From positions 1 to 64,000 of the forward strand of contig NZ_JACHEG010000007.1 of NCBI RefSeq assembly GCF_014201355.1: a stretch of 64,000 bases of DNA, written 5' to 3'. The first letter of the stretch is position 1, and every line of letters starts with the position of its first letter. The position numbers and the translations under genes are program-made. This DNA comes from Aliirhizobium wenxiniae (GTDB lineage Bacteria > Pseudomonadota > Alphaproteobacteria > Rhizobiales > Rhizobiaceae). Of the stretch, positions 33,533 to 41,102 are shown piece after piece. The notes beneath the pieces are model-generated. The model had not been told where the DNA came from, made no database searches, and saw only the letters and a list, made by a program, of their open reading frames with translations.

Positions 33533-34174
33533 ATGACACCGAAACTTTTCACGCTGCTCCTGGAGGCGGCTCTCTCGACCCTTGGCATCAGTCTGATCTC
33601 TATTGCGATCGGGTTCGTGATCGCCATGCTGCTTTCTGCCGCGATGCTGACGGGCAAGTCGATCTATGTTCTGCCGGCAAGGCTGTTCATCAGCTTTTTC
33701 CGCGGCGTGCCACTGCTGGTCCAGCTTCTGCTTATCTATACGCTGTTGCCGGTGATCGGCATCAACGTTCCAGGCATCGTTGCCGCGATCGTCGGTCTGT
33801 CACTCTGCACGGCTGCCTATCAGGCTGAAAACCTGCGTGGCGGATTTGCCAGTGTCCCGCCTGGGCTGATTGAAGCCGCCGATGTAGCAGGCTTTACCGG
33901 TGCTCAGACATTCATCCGCATCCGAGCGCCGATCGCGCTTAGGCTCACTTTTCCTGCGTTGGTAAATGAGGCGATCATGATCCTCAAATCCTCATCGCTC
34001 GTCTCGGTGGTGGGGATCATCGAAATCACCAAGATGGCGCAGGATCTTGCCTCCAGCACCTATCAGCCGATCCCGATCTTCGCGTCCGCAGCGCTCATCT
34101 ATTTCATCATCAACTCCGCAATCGCGCTTCTTGGGCGCTATGCCGAACGATCCCTGAAGGGAGCCTCGGCATGA
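33533..34174 (+). CDS. Polar amino acid ABC importer, permease 1
   Basis: HisM/GlnP-type permease of 213 residues with about five hydrophobic helices. The EAA loop near residue 110-135 reads LIEAADVAGFTGAQTFIRI, and the N-terminal domain has the typical FISFFRGVPLLVQLLLIY segment. It overlaps the next permease gene in ATGA. Two permease genes imply a heterodimeric channel as in the histidine importer. A ribosome binding site is weak (GAAGCGTAACCG). Confidence 0.92.
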   Translation: MTPKLFTLLLEAALSTLGISLISIAIGFVIAMLLSAAMLTGKSIYVLPARLFISFFRGVPLLVQLLLIYTLLPVIGINVPGIVAAIVGLSLCTAAYQAENLRGGFASVPPGLIEAADVAGFTGAQTFIRIRAPIALRLTFPALVNEAIMILKSSSLVSVVGIIEITKMAQDLASSTYQPIPIFASAALIYFIINSAIALLGRYAERSLKGASA

Positions 34175-34839
34175 TGTTCGATCCGCAAGTCATTATCGAA
34201 AAACTGCCGGAAATCGGCAGCGGGTTGTTCGTTACCCTGTGGCTATGGATCGCTGGCGTTCTCGGCGGCGTCATTGCTGGTTTCATCGTCGCCACGGCGC
34301 GGCGCTTCGGAGGCAAGATCGTCAATGTGGTGCTAGGCGCCATCGTCGAAGTGCTGCGTGGCACGCCGTTCCTGATCCAGATTTTTCTGCTTTATTATGG
34401 CGGCCCGTTCGTCGGCCTGATGCTCGATCCCATCCCCTGCGGATTGATCGGGCTTACCGTCTATAGCGCCGCCTATTACAGCGAAGTCTTCCGCGCCGGT
34501 TACGCATCGGTGCCGGTCGGCCATGTCGAAGCCGCCGCCTGCCTCGGCATGACGCGGTTCCAGACGATCAGCCGTATCCAAGTGCCGGAAATGGCGCTGA
34601 TCGTCCTGCCGCCCGCGATCAATCTCGCAGTCATCCTGCTCAAGGAATCCGCCGTGTTGTCGATCATCACCGTGCCGGAACTGACCGCCACCGTCAGCGC
34701 CATCGGCTCGCAGCAATACGCATTCCTCGAAGCGATCTTCATCCTGGCGATCGTCTACTGGATCATCGTTGAACTCACAGACCGGCTTGGCCGCATGGCC
34801 GAGAACCGTCTCTCCCGACTGAGGTTTTCGAAAGCATGA
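34171..34839 (+). CDS. Polar amino acid ABC importer, permease 2
   Basis: Second HisQ/HisM-type permease, 222 residues. VLRGTPFLIQIFLLYYGGP is the family segment after the first helices, and the EAA loop reads VEAAACLGMTRFQTISRI. It overlaps its upstream and downstream neighbours by four bases each, so permeases and ATPase are co-translated. The C-terminus is basic (ENRLSRLRFSKA), on the cytoplasmic side. Confidence 0.92.
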   Translation: MMFDPQVIIEKLPEIGSGLFVTLWLWIAGVLGGVIAGFIVATARRFGGKIVNVVLGAIVEVLRGTPFLIQIFLLYYGGPFVGLMLDPIPCGLIGLTVYSAAYYSEVFRAGYASVPVGHVEAAACLGMTRFQTISRIQVPEMALIVLPPAINLAVILLKESAVLSIITVPELTATVSAIGSQQYAFLEAIFILAIVYWIIVELTDRLGRMAENRLSRLRFSKA

Positions 34840-35627
34840 GTGTACCCGCCATCGCCATCCGCAAACTCGTCAAGCGGTTCGGAGAATCCACAGTGCTGCA
34901 GGACATCGAGCTGGAAATTCCGGAAGGCAAGGTCTCCTGCCTGATCGGCCCTTCGGGTTCCGGCAAGAGCACATTGCTGCGCTGCCTCGCCTTTCTGGAA
35001 GAACCTACCAGCGGCATGATCACCATCAACGGGGAGGCATTGGGCTTTTTCGAAGACGCCAACGGCCGCCGCGAACGTCTGCCGGCCAACCAGATCCGCG
35101 CGGTGCGCACAAAGACCGGCATGGTCTTCCAGCAGTTCAATCTCTGGCCGCACATGACGGCACTCGGCAATGTCAGCGAGGCCCTGAAGCTCGTCCGCAA
35201 GGTACCGAAAGCCGAGGCGGAAGAACGCGCCATGGTGCAGTTGCGCAAGGTCGGTCTGGAAAATCGCGCGGGGCATTACCCCTCACAGCTATCCGGCGGC
35301 CAGCAGCAACGCGTGGCGATTGCCCGGGCGCTCGCGCTCGAACCGAAAATCATGCTGTTCGATGAGCCGACATCTGCGCTCGATCCGGAATTGACCGGCG
35401 AAGTCCTGAATGTCATGCGGGATCTGGCGAGCGAGGGCATGACGATGGTGGTCGTCACCCACGAAATCGGCTTTGCCGCGAGCGTCGGCCAGCAGATCAG
35501 CTTTCTCGATCACGGACGGCTATTGTTCTCAGGGCCGCCGGCGGAAATCTTTGCCAAGCCGCGCCACCCACGCCTGGAGCAATTTCTCGACACCTATCTC
35601 GATCGCGGCGCCAGCATGCTCGCATGA
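34836..35627 (+). CDS. Polar amino acid ABC importer, ATPase
   Basis: ATPase of 263 residues in the HisP/GlnQ class. Walker A is GPSGSGKST near residue 40, Q-loop FQQFNLWPH, signature LSGGQQQRVAIARALA, Walker B IMLFDEPTSALD, and switch His in VVVTHE. An insertion of about 15 residues near residue 70 (FFEDANGRRERLPANQIR) is common in this class. It overlaps the permease and the regulator genes by four bases. Confidence 0.93.
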   Translation: MSVPAIAIRKLVKRFGESTVLQDIELEIPEGKVSCLIGPSGSGKSTLLRCLAFLEEPTSGMITINGEALGFFEDANGRRERLPANQIRAVRTKTGMVFQQFNLWPHMTALGNVSEALKLVRKVPKAEAEERAMVQLRKVGLENRAGHYPSQLSGGQQQRVAIARALALEPKIMLFDEPTSALDPELTGEVLNVMRDLASEGMTMVVVTHEIGFAASVGQQISFLDHGRLLFSGPPAEIFAKPRHPRLEQFLDTYLDRGASMLA

Positions 35628-36376
35628 TTGACGCGGATATTACTGCCGACACTATTTCCGAGACGCCGCTTTCGCTTCATCAGCGAATACTTCTCGATAT
35701 CGAGCAGAATATCCTGACCGGCCGCTGGCAACCCGGCTTCAAGATCGCATCGGAACAGCAACTGGCCTTGGAATACGGCTGTTCGCGCATGACCGTGAAT
35801 AAGGTCGTGACTCAGCTGGCACGCGCCGGGCTGATACAGCGGAGGCGCAAGGTCGGCAGTGTCGTTCTCCCCCAGAAGGCGCAAAGTGCAATTCTCGAAA
35901 TCTACGACATTCGCGAAGAGGTGAAGGCAACAGGTGAAATCTATACCCACCGGATTTTGAGCCGCACGGTAAGGACAGCCAACAGTGAAGAGGCCGAGCG
36001 CCTCGACATCCCGCGCAAGAGAGCGATCGCCGATATTACCTGCCTTCACTATGCGGGCGAACACCCCTTCTGCCTCGAGCAGCGTCTGATCAATCTGGAA
36101 GTCGTGCCGGATGCCAGGGGAGAAACATTCGAAACCCTGTCTCCCGGTCCCTGGCTTCTCGATCATGTGCCATGGAGCGCCGCCGAGCACCGGATTGCAG
36201 CCCGTGGCGCCGGCCCCGCGGAAGCTGCTCATCTGACGATCCCCATCGGTAGCCCCGTCATGGTTGTCGAGCGTCAGACATGGCGGCTCGATCAGTCGGT
36301 GACGGCTGTTCGGCTGACCTATCCCGGCAAAAGCCACACTCTCACCGCCCGCTTCACCCCATCTCAGGCGGGCTGA
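35624..36376 (+). CDS. GntR/HutC-family transcriptional regulator
   Basis: Regulator of 250 residues. The N-terminal winged helix covers about residues 15-85, with ASEQQLALEYGCSRMTVNKV as recognition helix region and QLARAGLIQRRRKVGSVV as the wing. A UTRA ligand-binding domain follows, closing with VVERQTWRLDQSVTAVRLTY. HutC regulators of this type bind urocanate and repress histidine use. Here the gene is inside the importer operon and opposite a urocanase-like gene, so the inducer is likely an imidazole acid. It is translationally coupled to the ATPase gene (ATGA). The inverted repeat at 32507-32528 is a candidate operator. Confidence 0.9.
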   Translation: MIDADITADTISETPLSLHQRILLDIEQNILTGRWQPGFKIASEQQLALEYGCSRMTVNKVVTQLARAGLIQRRRKVGSVVLPQKAQSAILEIYDIREEVKATGEIYTHRILSRTVRTANSEEAERLDIPRKRAIADITCLHYAGEHPFCLEQRLINLEVVPDARGETFETLSPGPWLLDHVPWSAAEHRIAARGAGPAEAAHLTIPIGSPVMVVERQTWRLDQSVTAVRLTYPGKSHTLTARFTPSQAG

Positions 36377-36409
36377 AACACGAAGACTATCAAGAGGAGT
36401 CGAGGAACC

Positions 36410-37762
36410 ATGGCCCGCGAAGACAAGCTGAAACTTGGAACCTTTGTCTATACGTTTGGCTTCAACCCGGCGAGCTGGCTGCATCCGGCAGCCGACGTCA
36501 ATGGTGCGAACAGGATCGAGCACCTGCTCAATGTCGCCCGTATTTCGGAACAGGCCAAGCTCGACTTCATGTTCGTGGCAGATTCGCCGGCGGCTGCGAT
36601 CGGCGATCCGGAAGCTCTCTCCCGCTCACCGACAAAGATGAACCGGTTCGAGCCCCTGACGCTGATCACTGCCCTTGCAGCCATGACGGAGAAGCTCGGT
36701 TTCGTGGCAACAGCCTCGACCAGCTATTACGAGCCTTACAACATCGCTCGCATATTCTCGTCCATCGATCATTTGAGCGGCGGCCGGGCATGCTGGAACG
36801 TCGTCACCTCCGACCACGACGAGACCGGCTACAACTTCAATCGCGAGGGGCTCGATCCGCATGCGATCCGCTATGAACGCGGTGAAGAATTCGTCGATGT
36901 CGTTTTCGGCCTGTGGGACAGTTTCGAGCCAGACGCGCTGCTGCTCGATCGCGAGAATGGCGTCTATTACGACAAGGACAAGCTGCATACGCTGAACCAC
37001 AAGGGCAAGCATTTCCAGGTCCGCGGACCGTTGAACATTGCCTCAACCCCGCAAGGGCGTCCGGTCATCGCCCAGGCCGGCGGCTCCGAAGCGGGCATGG
37101 AGCTCGCCGCCCGAACTTCCGAAATCGTCTTCAGCCTTGCCTCCAGCATCGAGCGCAACGGTGCATTCTACCGCAATGTCAAAGGCCGCATGGCAAAGTA
37201 TGGCCGCATCGAGGACGACCTGAAGATGATGCCGGGCATTGTCGTCAATGTCGGCGAGACGAAAGCGGAAGCCCAGGCCAAGGTCGATTTCCTGATCGAC
37301 AACCTTCACCCCGATGTCGGCCGCTGGATGCTGGGCGAATTTCTGGAAACTGATCTTTCCGGCGCTGAACTCGACAAGCCCTTCCCCATGGAACGCCTGC
37401 CGCAGCAGCCGAAGGGCTCGAAGGCGTTGTTCGAGGAACTGACCGACTTCATCAAGCAGGGCCACACACTTCGCCACCTGATCCACCACTATGCGGAAAA
37501 GAGCACCGGCAACGGCATTACCGGCACTCCGAAGGAAATCGCCGATTTCATGGAAGAGTGGTTCGAGGCGCGCGCGGCCGATGGTTTCATCCTGATGTTC
37601 CCGACCCTGCCGGCAAGCCTGACCGACTTTACCGAACTCGTTTTGCCGGAACTCCGCCGTCGCGGGCTTTTCCGTGAAGAGTACGAGGGCTCAACACTTC
37701 GCGAGAATCTCGGTCTTTCAATGCCCGCCAATCGCTACGCTGCGGCCCGCCAGAAGGGTTGA
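36410..37762 (+). CDS. LLM-class flavin-dependent monooxygenase (NtaA/SnaA/DszA type)
   Basis: FMNH2-dependent monooxygenase of 450 residues, the normal length of the NtaA/SnaA/DszA/ScmK group. It has a TIM-barrel core starting KLKLGTFVYTFGFNPASW. The FMN-binding segments include LGFVATASTSYYEPYNIAR and GRACWNVVTSDHDETGYNF, and PVIAQAGGSEAGMELAA lies near residue 215. Members oxidise chelators, sulfur compounds or N-heterocycles and need a separate flavin reductase, which is not in this window. The gene follows the regulator by 33 bases with GAGGAGTCGAGGAACC in front. Within this island it could oxidise the imidazolone or remove sulfur; that is inference. Confidence 0.88.
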   Translation: MAREDKLKLGTFVYTFGFNPASWLHPAADVNGANRIEHLLNVARISEQAKLDFMFVADSPAAAIGDPEALSRSPTKMNRFEPLTLITALAAMTEKLGFVATASTSYYEPYNIARIFSSIDHLSGGRACWNVVTSDHDETGYNFNREGLDPHAIRYERGEEFVDVVFGLWDSFEPDALLLDRENGVYYDKDKLHTLNHKGKHFQVRGPLNIASTPQGRPVIAQAGGSEAGMELAARTSEIVFSLASSIERNGAFYRNVKGRMAKYGRIEDDLKMMPGIVVNVGETKAEAQAKVDFLIDNLHPDVGRWMLGEFLETDLSGAELDKPFPMERLPQQPKGSKALFEELTDFIKQGHTLRHLIHHYAEKSTGNGITGTPKEIADFMEEWFEARAADGFILMFPTLPASLTDFTELVLPELRRRGLFREEYEGSTLRENLGLSMPANRYAAARQKG

Positions 37763-37775
37763 GGCAAGTCATGAG

Positions 37776-37807
37776 AAAAGGCGCCCGCGATGTCACGAGC
37801 GCCTTTT
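37776..37807. terminator. Bidirectional intrinsic terminator
   Basis: AAAAGGCGC at 37776-37784 pairs perfectly with GCGCCTTTT at 37799-37807, continuing into TTG. It ends both the plus-strand catabolic operon and the minus-strand DUF1236-type gene. Confidence 0.85.
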
Positions 37808-37824
37808 TGATCTTCGACTTAATA

Positions 37825-38217
37825 TCAGTTGAGAATGCGAACGACCGTGTGTGTCTGCGGATCAACGATAACGCGTTGCTGGTTGACCACCGCATAGGCA
37901 TAGGTCGGATCTTCCGGCACGGGCGTCAACACCACCTGCTGCGGGATGGGGCGGCCGACGACCACCTGTTCCTGGACGACGACCGACTGTGCCGGCATCG
38001 GCTGGGTCTCTACGTAATGCACGACGCGTTCCGGCGGCGGGTCGATTGCCGTGCCGGCTGCAGCGCCAACGATGCCGCCAACCGCAGCGCCGACCGGGCC
38101 GCCGACGATTGCGCCAGTGACGGCACCACCGACGGCACCATTTACAGTGCTCTGCTGGGCCAGCGCGCCGGTGGCGAAGGCTGCGATGGCAGCGGATACC
38201 AGAATCATCTTTTTCAT
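37825..38217 (-). CDS. Secreted glycine-zipper / DUF1236-like protein
   Basis: Exported protein of 130 residues. A signal peptide (MKKMILVSAAIAAFATGALA) cleaves near residue 20. It is followed by a Gly/Ala-rich zipper at about 25-60 with repeated GxxxG spacing, such as GAVGGAVTGAIVGGPVGAA. The C-terminal part resembles DUF1236, with VVVGRPIPQQVVLTPVPED and the closing VVNQQRVIVDPQTHTVVRIL. Such proteins sit in the envelope and are frequent in stress regulons of Rhizobiales. The ATG at 38217 follows AAGGAGTTCTGTG. An EcfG-type promoter lies 30 bases upstream. A shared terminator follows. Confidence 0.85.
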   Translation of the reverse strand: MKKMILVSAAIAAFATGALAQQSTVNGAVGGAVTGAIVGGPVGAAVGGIVGAAAGTAIDPPPERVVHYVETQPMPAQSVVVQEQVVVGRPIPQQVVLTPVPEDPTYAYAVVNQQRVIVDPQTHTVVRILN

Positions 38218-38247
38218 CACAGAACTCCTTGCTTGCGATGGCAGGAA

Positions 38248-38290
38248 AACGTGAAGCATGCTGAGCCGTTCCCCATCCGGGACCTTTGCG
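38248..38290 (-). promoter_or_regulatory. EcfG-type general stress promoter with upstream 12-mer
   Basis: On the minus strand the sequence reads GGAAC (38268-38272), 16 bases, then CGTT (38248-38251), an exact match to the EcfG consensus GGAAC-N16/17-cGTT. The -10 lies 30 bases before the start codon of the DUF1236-type gene. Six bases upstream of the -35 is CGCAAAGGTCCC (38279-38290), which recurs before the promoter at 41013-41037. A broken GGTCC inverted motif follows at 38305-38323. Confidence 0.75.
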
Positions 38291-38401
38291 TTTGAGGATG
38301 CGACTTTGGTCCCGCCGGACAAATTAGTGGTGATGCGACCCCATTGACGCCATGAAGCCGAGCCTTAATTATCTTCTTCTGATGCACCCACCGAGGCTTT
38401 C

Positions 38402-39802
38402 GTGCGCCTACCCAACGTTATTGCTTTTTGGACCGGACAGTCGCTCGCCCGCCAGTTTCTGCTCGCCGGCGGGTTAATTTCGATCATCGCGACATTGATC
38501 GTGGGTACTTTCGTTGCCAGCCTGATTGAAGAGGCCGTAACGAGGAACTCCGCCGCATCGACAGCTCTTTACGTCGACAGCATAATCGCTCCGATCTTGC
38601 CGGACATGACGACCACGGAAAAGCTCGACGAGTCGATAGAACGCGTGCTCGACGAGACGCTGTCGCAGGGAGCGCTTGGTCAACGCCTCATTTCCTTCCG
38701 CCTCTGGCGCAAGGACGGCACGATTCTGTACGCCAATGACAAGACGCTGATGGGGAAGAGACTTGCTCCAAGCGAAGACCTGAAAGCGGCCTTTTCCGGT
38801 AAGATGGTGTCAGAATTTAACCGGATTGATCCGGAAGAGGCGGAAGCCCTCGGTAACCAGACACAGCCGCTTCTGGAAATCTATAATCCCGTGCTGCAGC
38901 CATGGTCAGGCGAGGTCGTGGCGGTATCGGAATTCTATGAAGTGGCGACCGATTTCGAGCGAAGCCTCCAGAGCGCAAGACTACGTGCCTGGCTGGCGGT
39001 CATTGCGGTGATCGCGGCAATCTTCTCGCTGCTGTCGCTGATCGTTTTTCGCGGCAGCCGGCTCATCGAGCTGCAGCGCGGCCTTCTCAATGCCCGGGTC
39101 GGTGAGCTTTCGCATCTTCTCAAGCAGAACCGGGAACTGCATTCGCGCGTTCAGAAGGCAAGCCAGCAAACGACCGCCATCAACGAACGTTTTCTAAGGC
39201 GGCTGGGAGCCGATCTCCACGACGGGCCGGCGCAGCTTATTGCCTATGCATCCCTGCGGATAGACAGCCCCGCCATTCTCGGCGCCCAGGCACTTCGCGA
39301 AGCGCGCGAGGCGGAGGTCACCTCGATCAAGAAGAGCCTGCAGGAAGCGATGCGGGAAATCCGCAGCATTTGCCACGATCTCATCCTTCCGGAGATCGAG
39401 GCTGCGAACTTCCAGGATGCGATCCTGCAGGCCGTTCAGCGCCACCGGGAAAGGACCGGCGTTCCGATTGCCCTTACAATGGCCGCAGTCGAGTGGCAGC
39501 CAAGCCCTGCGGAAAAAATCTGCGTCTACCGCTTTGTTCAGGAGACGCTTAATAATGGCTGGCGGCATGCGGGAGGATTGGGCCAGAAAGTGCTGCAACG
39601 TTTGGAAGAGGATTGCGTTGTGGTGGATGTCATCGACACCGGCCCCGGTTTCGATCCGACACAGATCAAGCCGACGAGCCTTGGCATCGCCGGTCTGAGG
39701 GAACGGATCGAGAGCCTCGGAGGGCGCTTCGAGATCGTTTCGAATAGCAGCGGTACGACAGTGACGATGACTTTGAAGATTTGCGAAACGGAGAAAACTT
39801 GA
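38402..39802 (+). CDS. Membrane sensor histidine kinase, NarL-system type
   Basis: Sensor kinase of 466 residues starting at GTG. Helices lie at about 19-42 and 195-217, with a periplasmic sensor region of about 150 residues between them. A coiled linker (SRLIELQRGLLNARVGEL) leads to the HisKA_3-like domain with His273 in LGADLHDGPAQL. The ATPase domain has FVQETLNNGWRHA, VIDTGPGFDP and LGIAGLRERIESLGG. The stop TGA overlaps the ATG of the response regulator. Flanking stress-promoter genes on the opposite strand suggest a stress-related signal, but this pair itself has no EcfG promoter that I can see. Confidence 0.9.
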   Translation: MRLPNVIAFWTGQSLARQFLLAGGLISIIATLIVGTFVASLIEEAVTRNSAASTALYVDSIIAPILPDMTTTEKLDESIERVLDETLSQGALGQRLISFRLWRKDGTILYANDKTLMGKRLAPSEDLKAAFSGKMVSEFNRIDPEEAEALGNQTQPLLEIYNPVLQPWSGEVVAVSEFYEVATDFERSLQSARLRAWLAVIAVIAAIFSLLSLIVFRGSRLIELQRGLLNARVGELSHLLKQNRELHSRVQKASQQTTAINERFLRRLGADLHDGPAQLIAYASLRIDSPAILGAQALREAREAEVTSIKKSLQEAMREIRSICHDLILPEIEAANFQDAILQAVQRHRERTGVPIALTMAAVEWQPSPAEKICVYRFVQETLNNGWRHAGGLGQKVLQRLEEDCVVVDVIDTGPGFDPTQIKPTSLGIAGLRERIESLGGRFEIVSNSSGTTVTMTLKICETEKT

Positions 39803-40467
39803 TGACGGATCTGCGGGTTGCCGTATGCGACGATCACCCTCTTTTCAGGGAAGGCGTTGCGCGCACATTGACCGAACTCGGCTTCGACATCGTGGCTGAG
39901 GGGGGAAGCCGCGACGATGCAATCGAAATCGCCCAGCGGCACCAGCCCGACATTCTGCTGATGGATATCTCGATGCCGGGTGGCGGCCTTGGTGCAATCG
40001 GCCCCATCCTTGCCGAGCGGCCCGACCAGAACATCGTGATGCTGACGGTATCGGAAACCAGCGATGATATTCGCCAGGCGCTGCAGGACGGCGCGAAGGG
40101 TTATGTCCTCAAAGGGATCGGATCAGGCTCACTTGCGGAAATCCTCCGCTCGGTCGCCGCCGGTGAAGGATATGTGGCGCCGGCGCTTTCCGCCAAACTC
40201 CTGGCAGAGCCGCCGGCATCAGCCATCGAGGACAGCCTCTCCGTCGCCATGCGCGACCTGACGACACGCGAACGCGAGGTCTTGGGTCTTGCAGCAGAAG
40301 GTCTGAGCAACAAGGCGATCGCCATCGAGCTCGACCTGCACGAGAAGACGGTCAAGCATCACATGACGCGCATCTTCGCCAAGCTGAACGTGACCAACAG
40401 AACCGCCGCGGCAATCGCCTGGAATGATGCGGCACGGGAAATCTCCGGGCGTACGCTGTACTCGTAG
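39802..40467 (+). CDS. Response regulator, NarL/LuxR family
   Basis: Regulator of 221 residues. The receiver domain has VAVCDDHPLFREG, the acceptor Asp55 in ILLMDISMPGGG and Lys in GYVLKGIGSG. The LuxR helix-turn-helix is at about 150-210, with LTTREREVLGLAAEGLSNKA and KTVKHHMTRIFAKLNVTNRT. ATG 39802 overlaps the kinase stop by one base (TGATG), so coupling is tight. Targets are unknown; the palindrome at 41065-41080 and the related motif near 38305 are candidates because they lie on both sides of this gene pair. Confidence 0.92.
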   Translation: MTDLRVAVCDDHPLFREGVARTLTELGFDIVAEGGSRDDAIEIAQRHQPDILLMDISMPGGGLGAIGPILAERPDQNIVMLTVSETSDDIRQALQDGAKGYVLKGIGSGSLAEILRSVAAGEGYVAPALSAKLLAEPPASAIEDSLSVAMRDLTTREREVLGLAAEGLSNKAIAIELDLHEKTVKHHMTRIFAKLNVTNRTAAAIAWNDAAREISGRTLYS

Positions 40468-40520
40468 CAGCGAAACCAGCAACATGGCGGGCCGTCCGGA
40501 AATGATGGCTCGCAAATCAC

Positions 40521-40976
40521 TCACTTTATCAATGAACGCAATCTGTCGAGATCGGATTTGGTGGCGGCGCGATTGACGATCGTCCTGCCGCTTCGATCGC
40601 GCATGACATAACGGCCTCGATCATTCACCTCTTCGGCAATACCGCTACCGTGCCTCACCCTGATGCCACGATTGTCGACATTGACGGCGTCTTTTTGAGA
40701 GAGGCTATCCGTTGTTCTCGCCTCCACCGCAGTATCAGTGCTGCGACCGCGATTGCCGCGGCCGCGATTACCCTCGCGGCTTTCCGCCCCACCGCTCCTG
40801 CCGGAATTTCCGGAATTGCCGCCGCCTCCTCCTCCGTTGCCACCACCCTGTCCGCCATTGCCCTGTCCGCCATTGCGCGCCATCGCGGACTTCGCGCCAA
40901 ACGACACCAGGCCCGGGATAAAGGCGAGCATCAGGCCTGAAATGATCTGTCGGCGGGAGCGAATGGCAACCTCCAT
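40521..40976 (-). CDS. Glycine/asparagine-rich exported protein
   Basis: Protein of 151 residues. The N-terminus AIRSRRQIISGLMLAFIPGL resembles a twin-arginine signal, with cleavage likely after KSAMA near residue 33. A low-complexity region of Gly, Asn, Gln, Ser and Arg follows at about 34-78. The C-terminal 60 residues look ordered and read VDNRGIRVRHGSGIAEEVND, then YVMRDRSGRTIVNRAATKSDLDRLRSL. Similar tails occur in small secreted rhizobial proteins, but no function is known to me. An EcfG-type promoter precedes it, so it is probably made under general stress. The plus-strand regulator gene converges on it. Confidence 0.75.
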   Translation of the reverse strand: MEVAIRSRRQIISGLMLAFIPGLVSFGAKSAMARNGGQGNGGQGGGNGGGGGGNSGNSGRSGGAESREGNRGRGNRGRSTDTAVEARTTDSLSQKDAVNVDNRGIRVRHGSGIAEEVNDRGRYVMRDRSGRTIVNRAATKSDLDRLRSLIK

Positions 40977-41012
40977 CGGACAAGCGTCAGTAATTGAACC
41001 CTACTATCATTC

Positions 41013-41054
41013 AACATTTGCGCCCAGCCATAGTTCCGCCATGGGACCTTTGCG
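41013..41054 (-). promoter_or_regulatory. EcfG-type general stress promoter with upstream 12-mer
   Basis: Minus strand: GGAAC (41033-41037), 16 bases, TGTT (41013-41016), i.e. GGAAC-N17-GTT. The -10 is 36 bases from the start codon of the Gly-rich protein gene. The 12-mer CGCAAAGGTCCC (41043-41054) sits five bases upstream of the -35, as at 38279-38290. Confidence 0.7.
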
Positions 41055-41064
41055 AATGCCCGAA

Positions 41065-41080
41065 TTGGACCATGGTCCAA
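41065..41080. promoter_or_regulatory. Perfect 16-base palindrome upstream of the stress promoter
   Basis: TTGGACCATGGTCCAA is a perfect palindrome centred about 37 bases upstream of the -35 of the Gly-rich protein gene. It is a good size for a dimeric regulator site. The gene pair at 38402-40467 encodes a possible binder. Confidence 0.45.
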
Positions 41081-41102
41081 CCATGTTTACAGATATTGTG
41101 TT

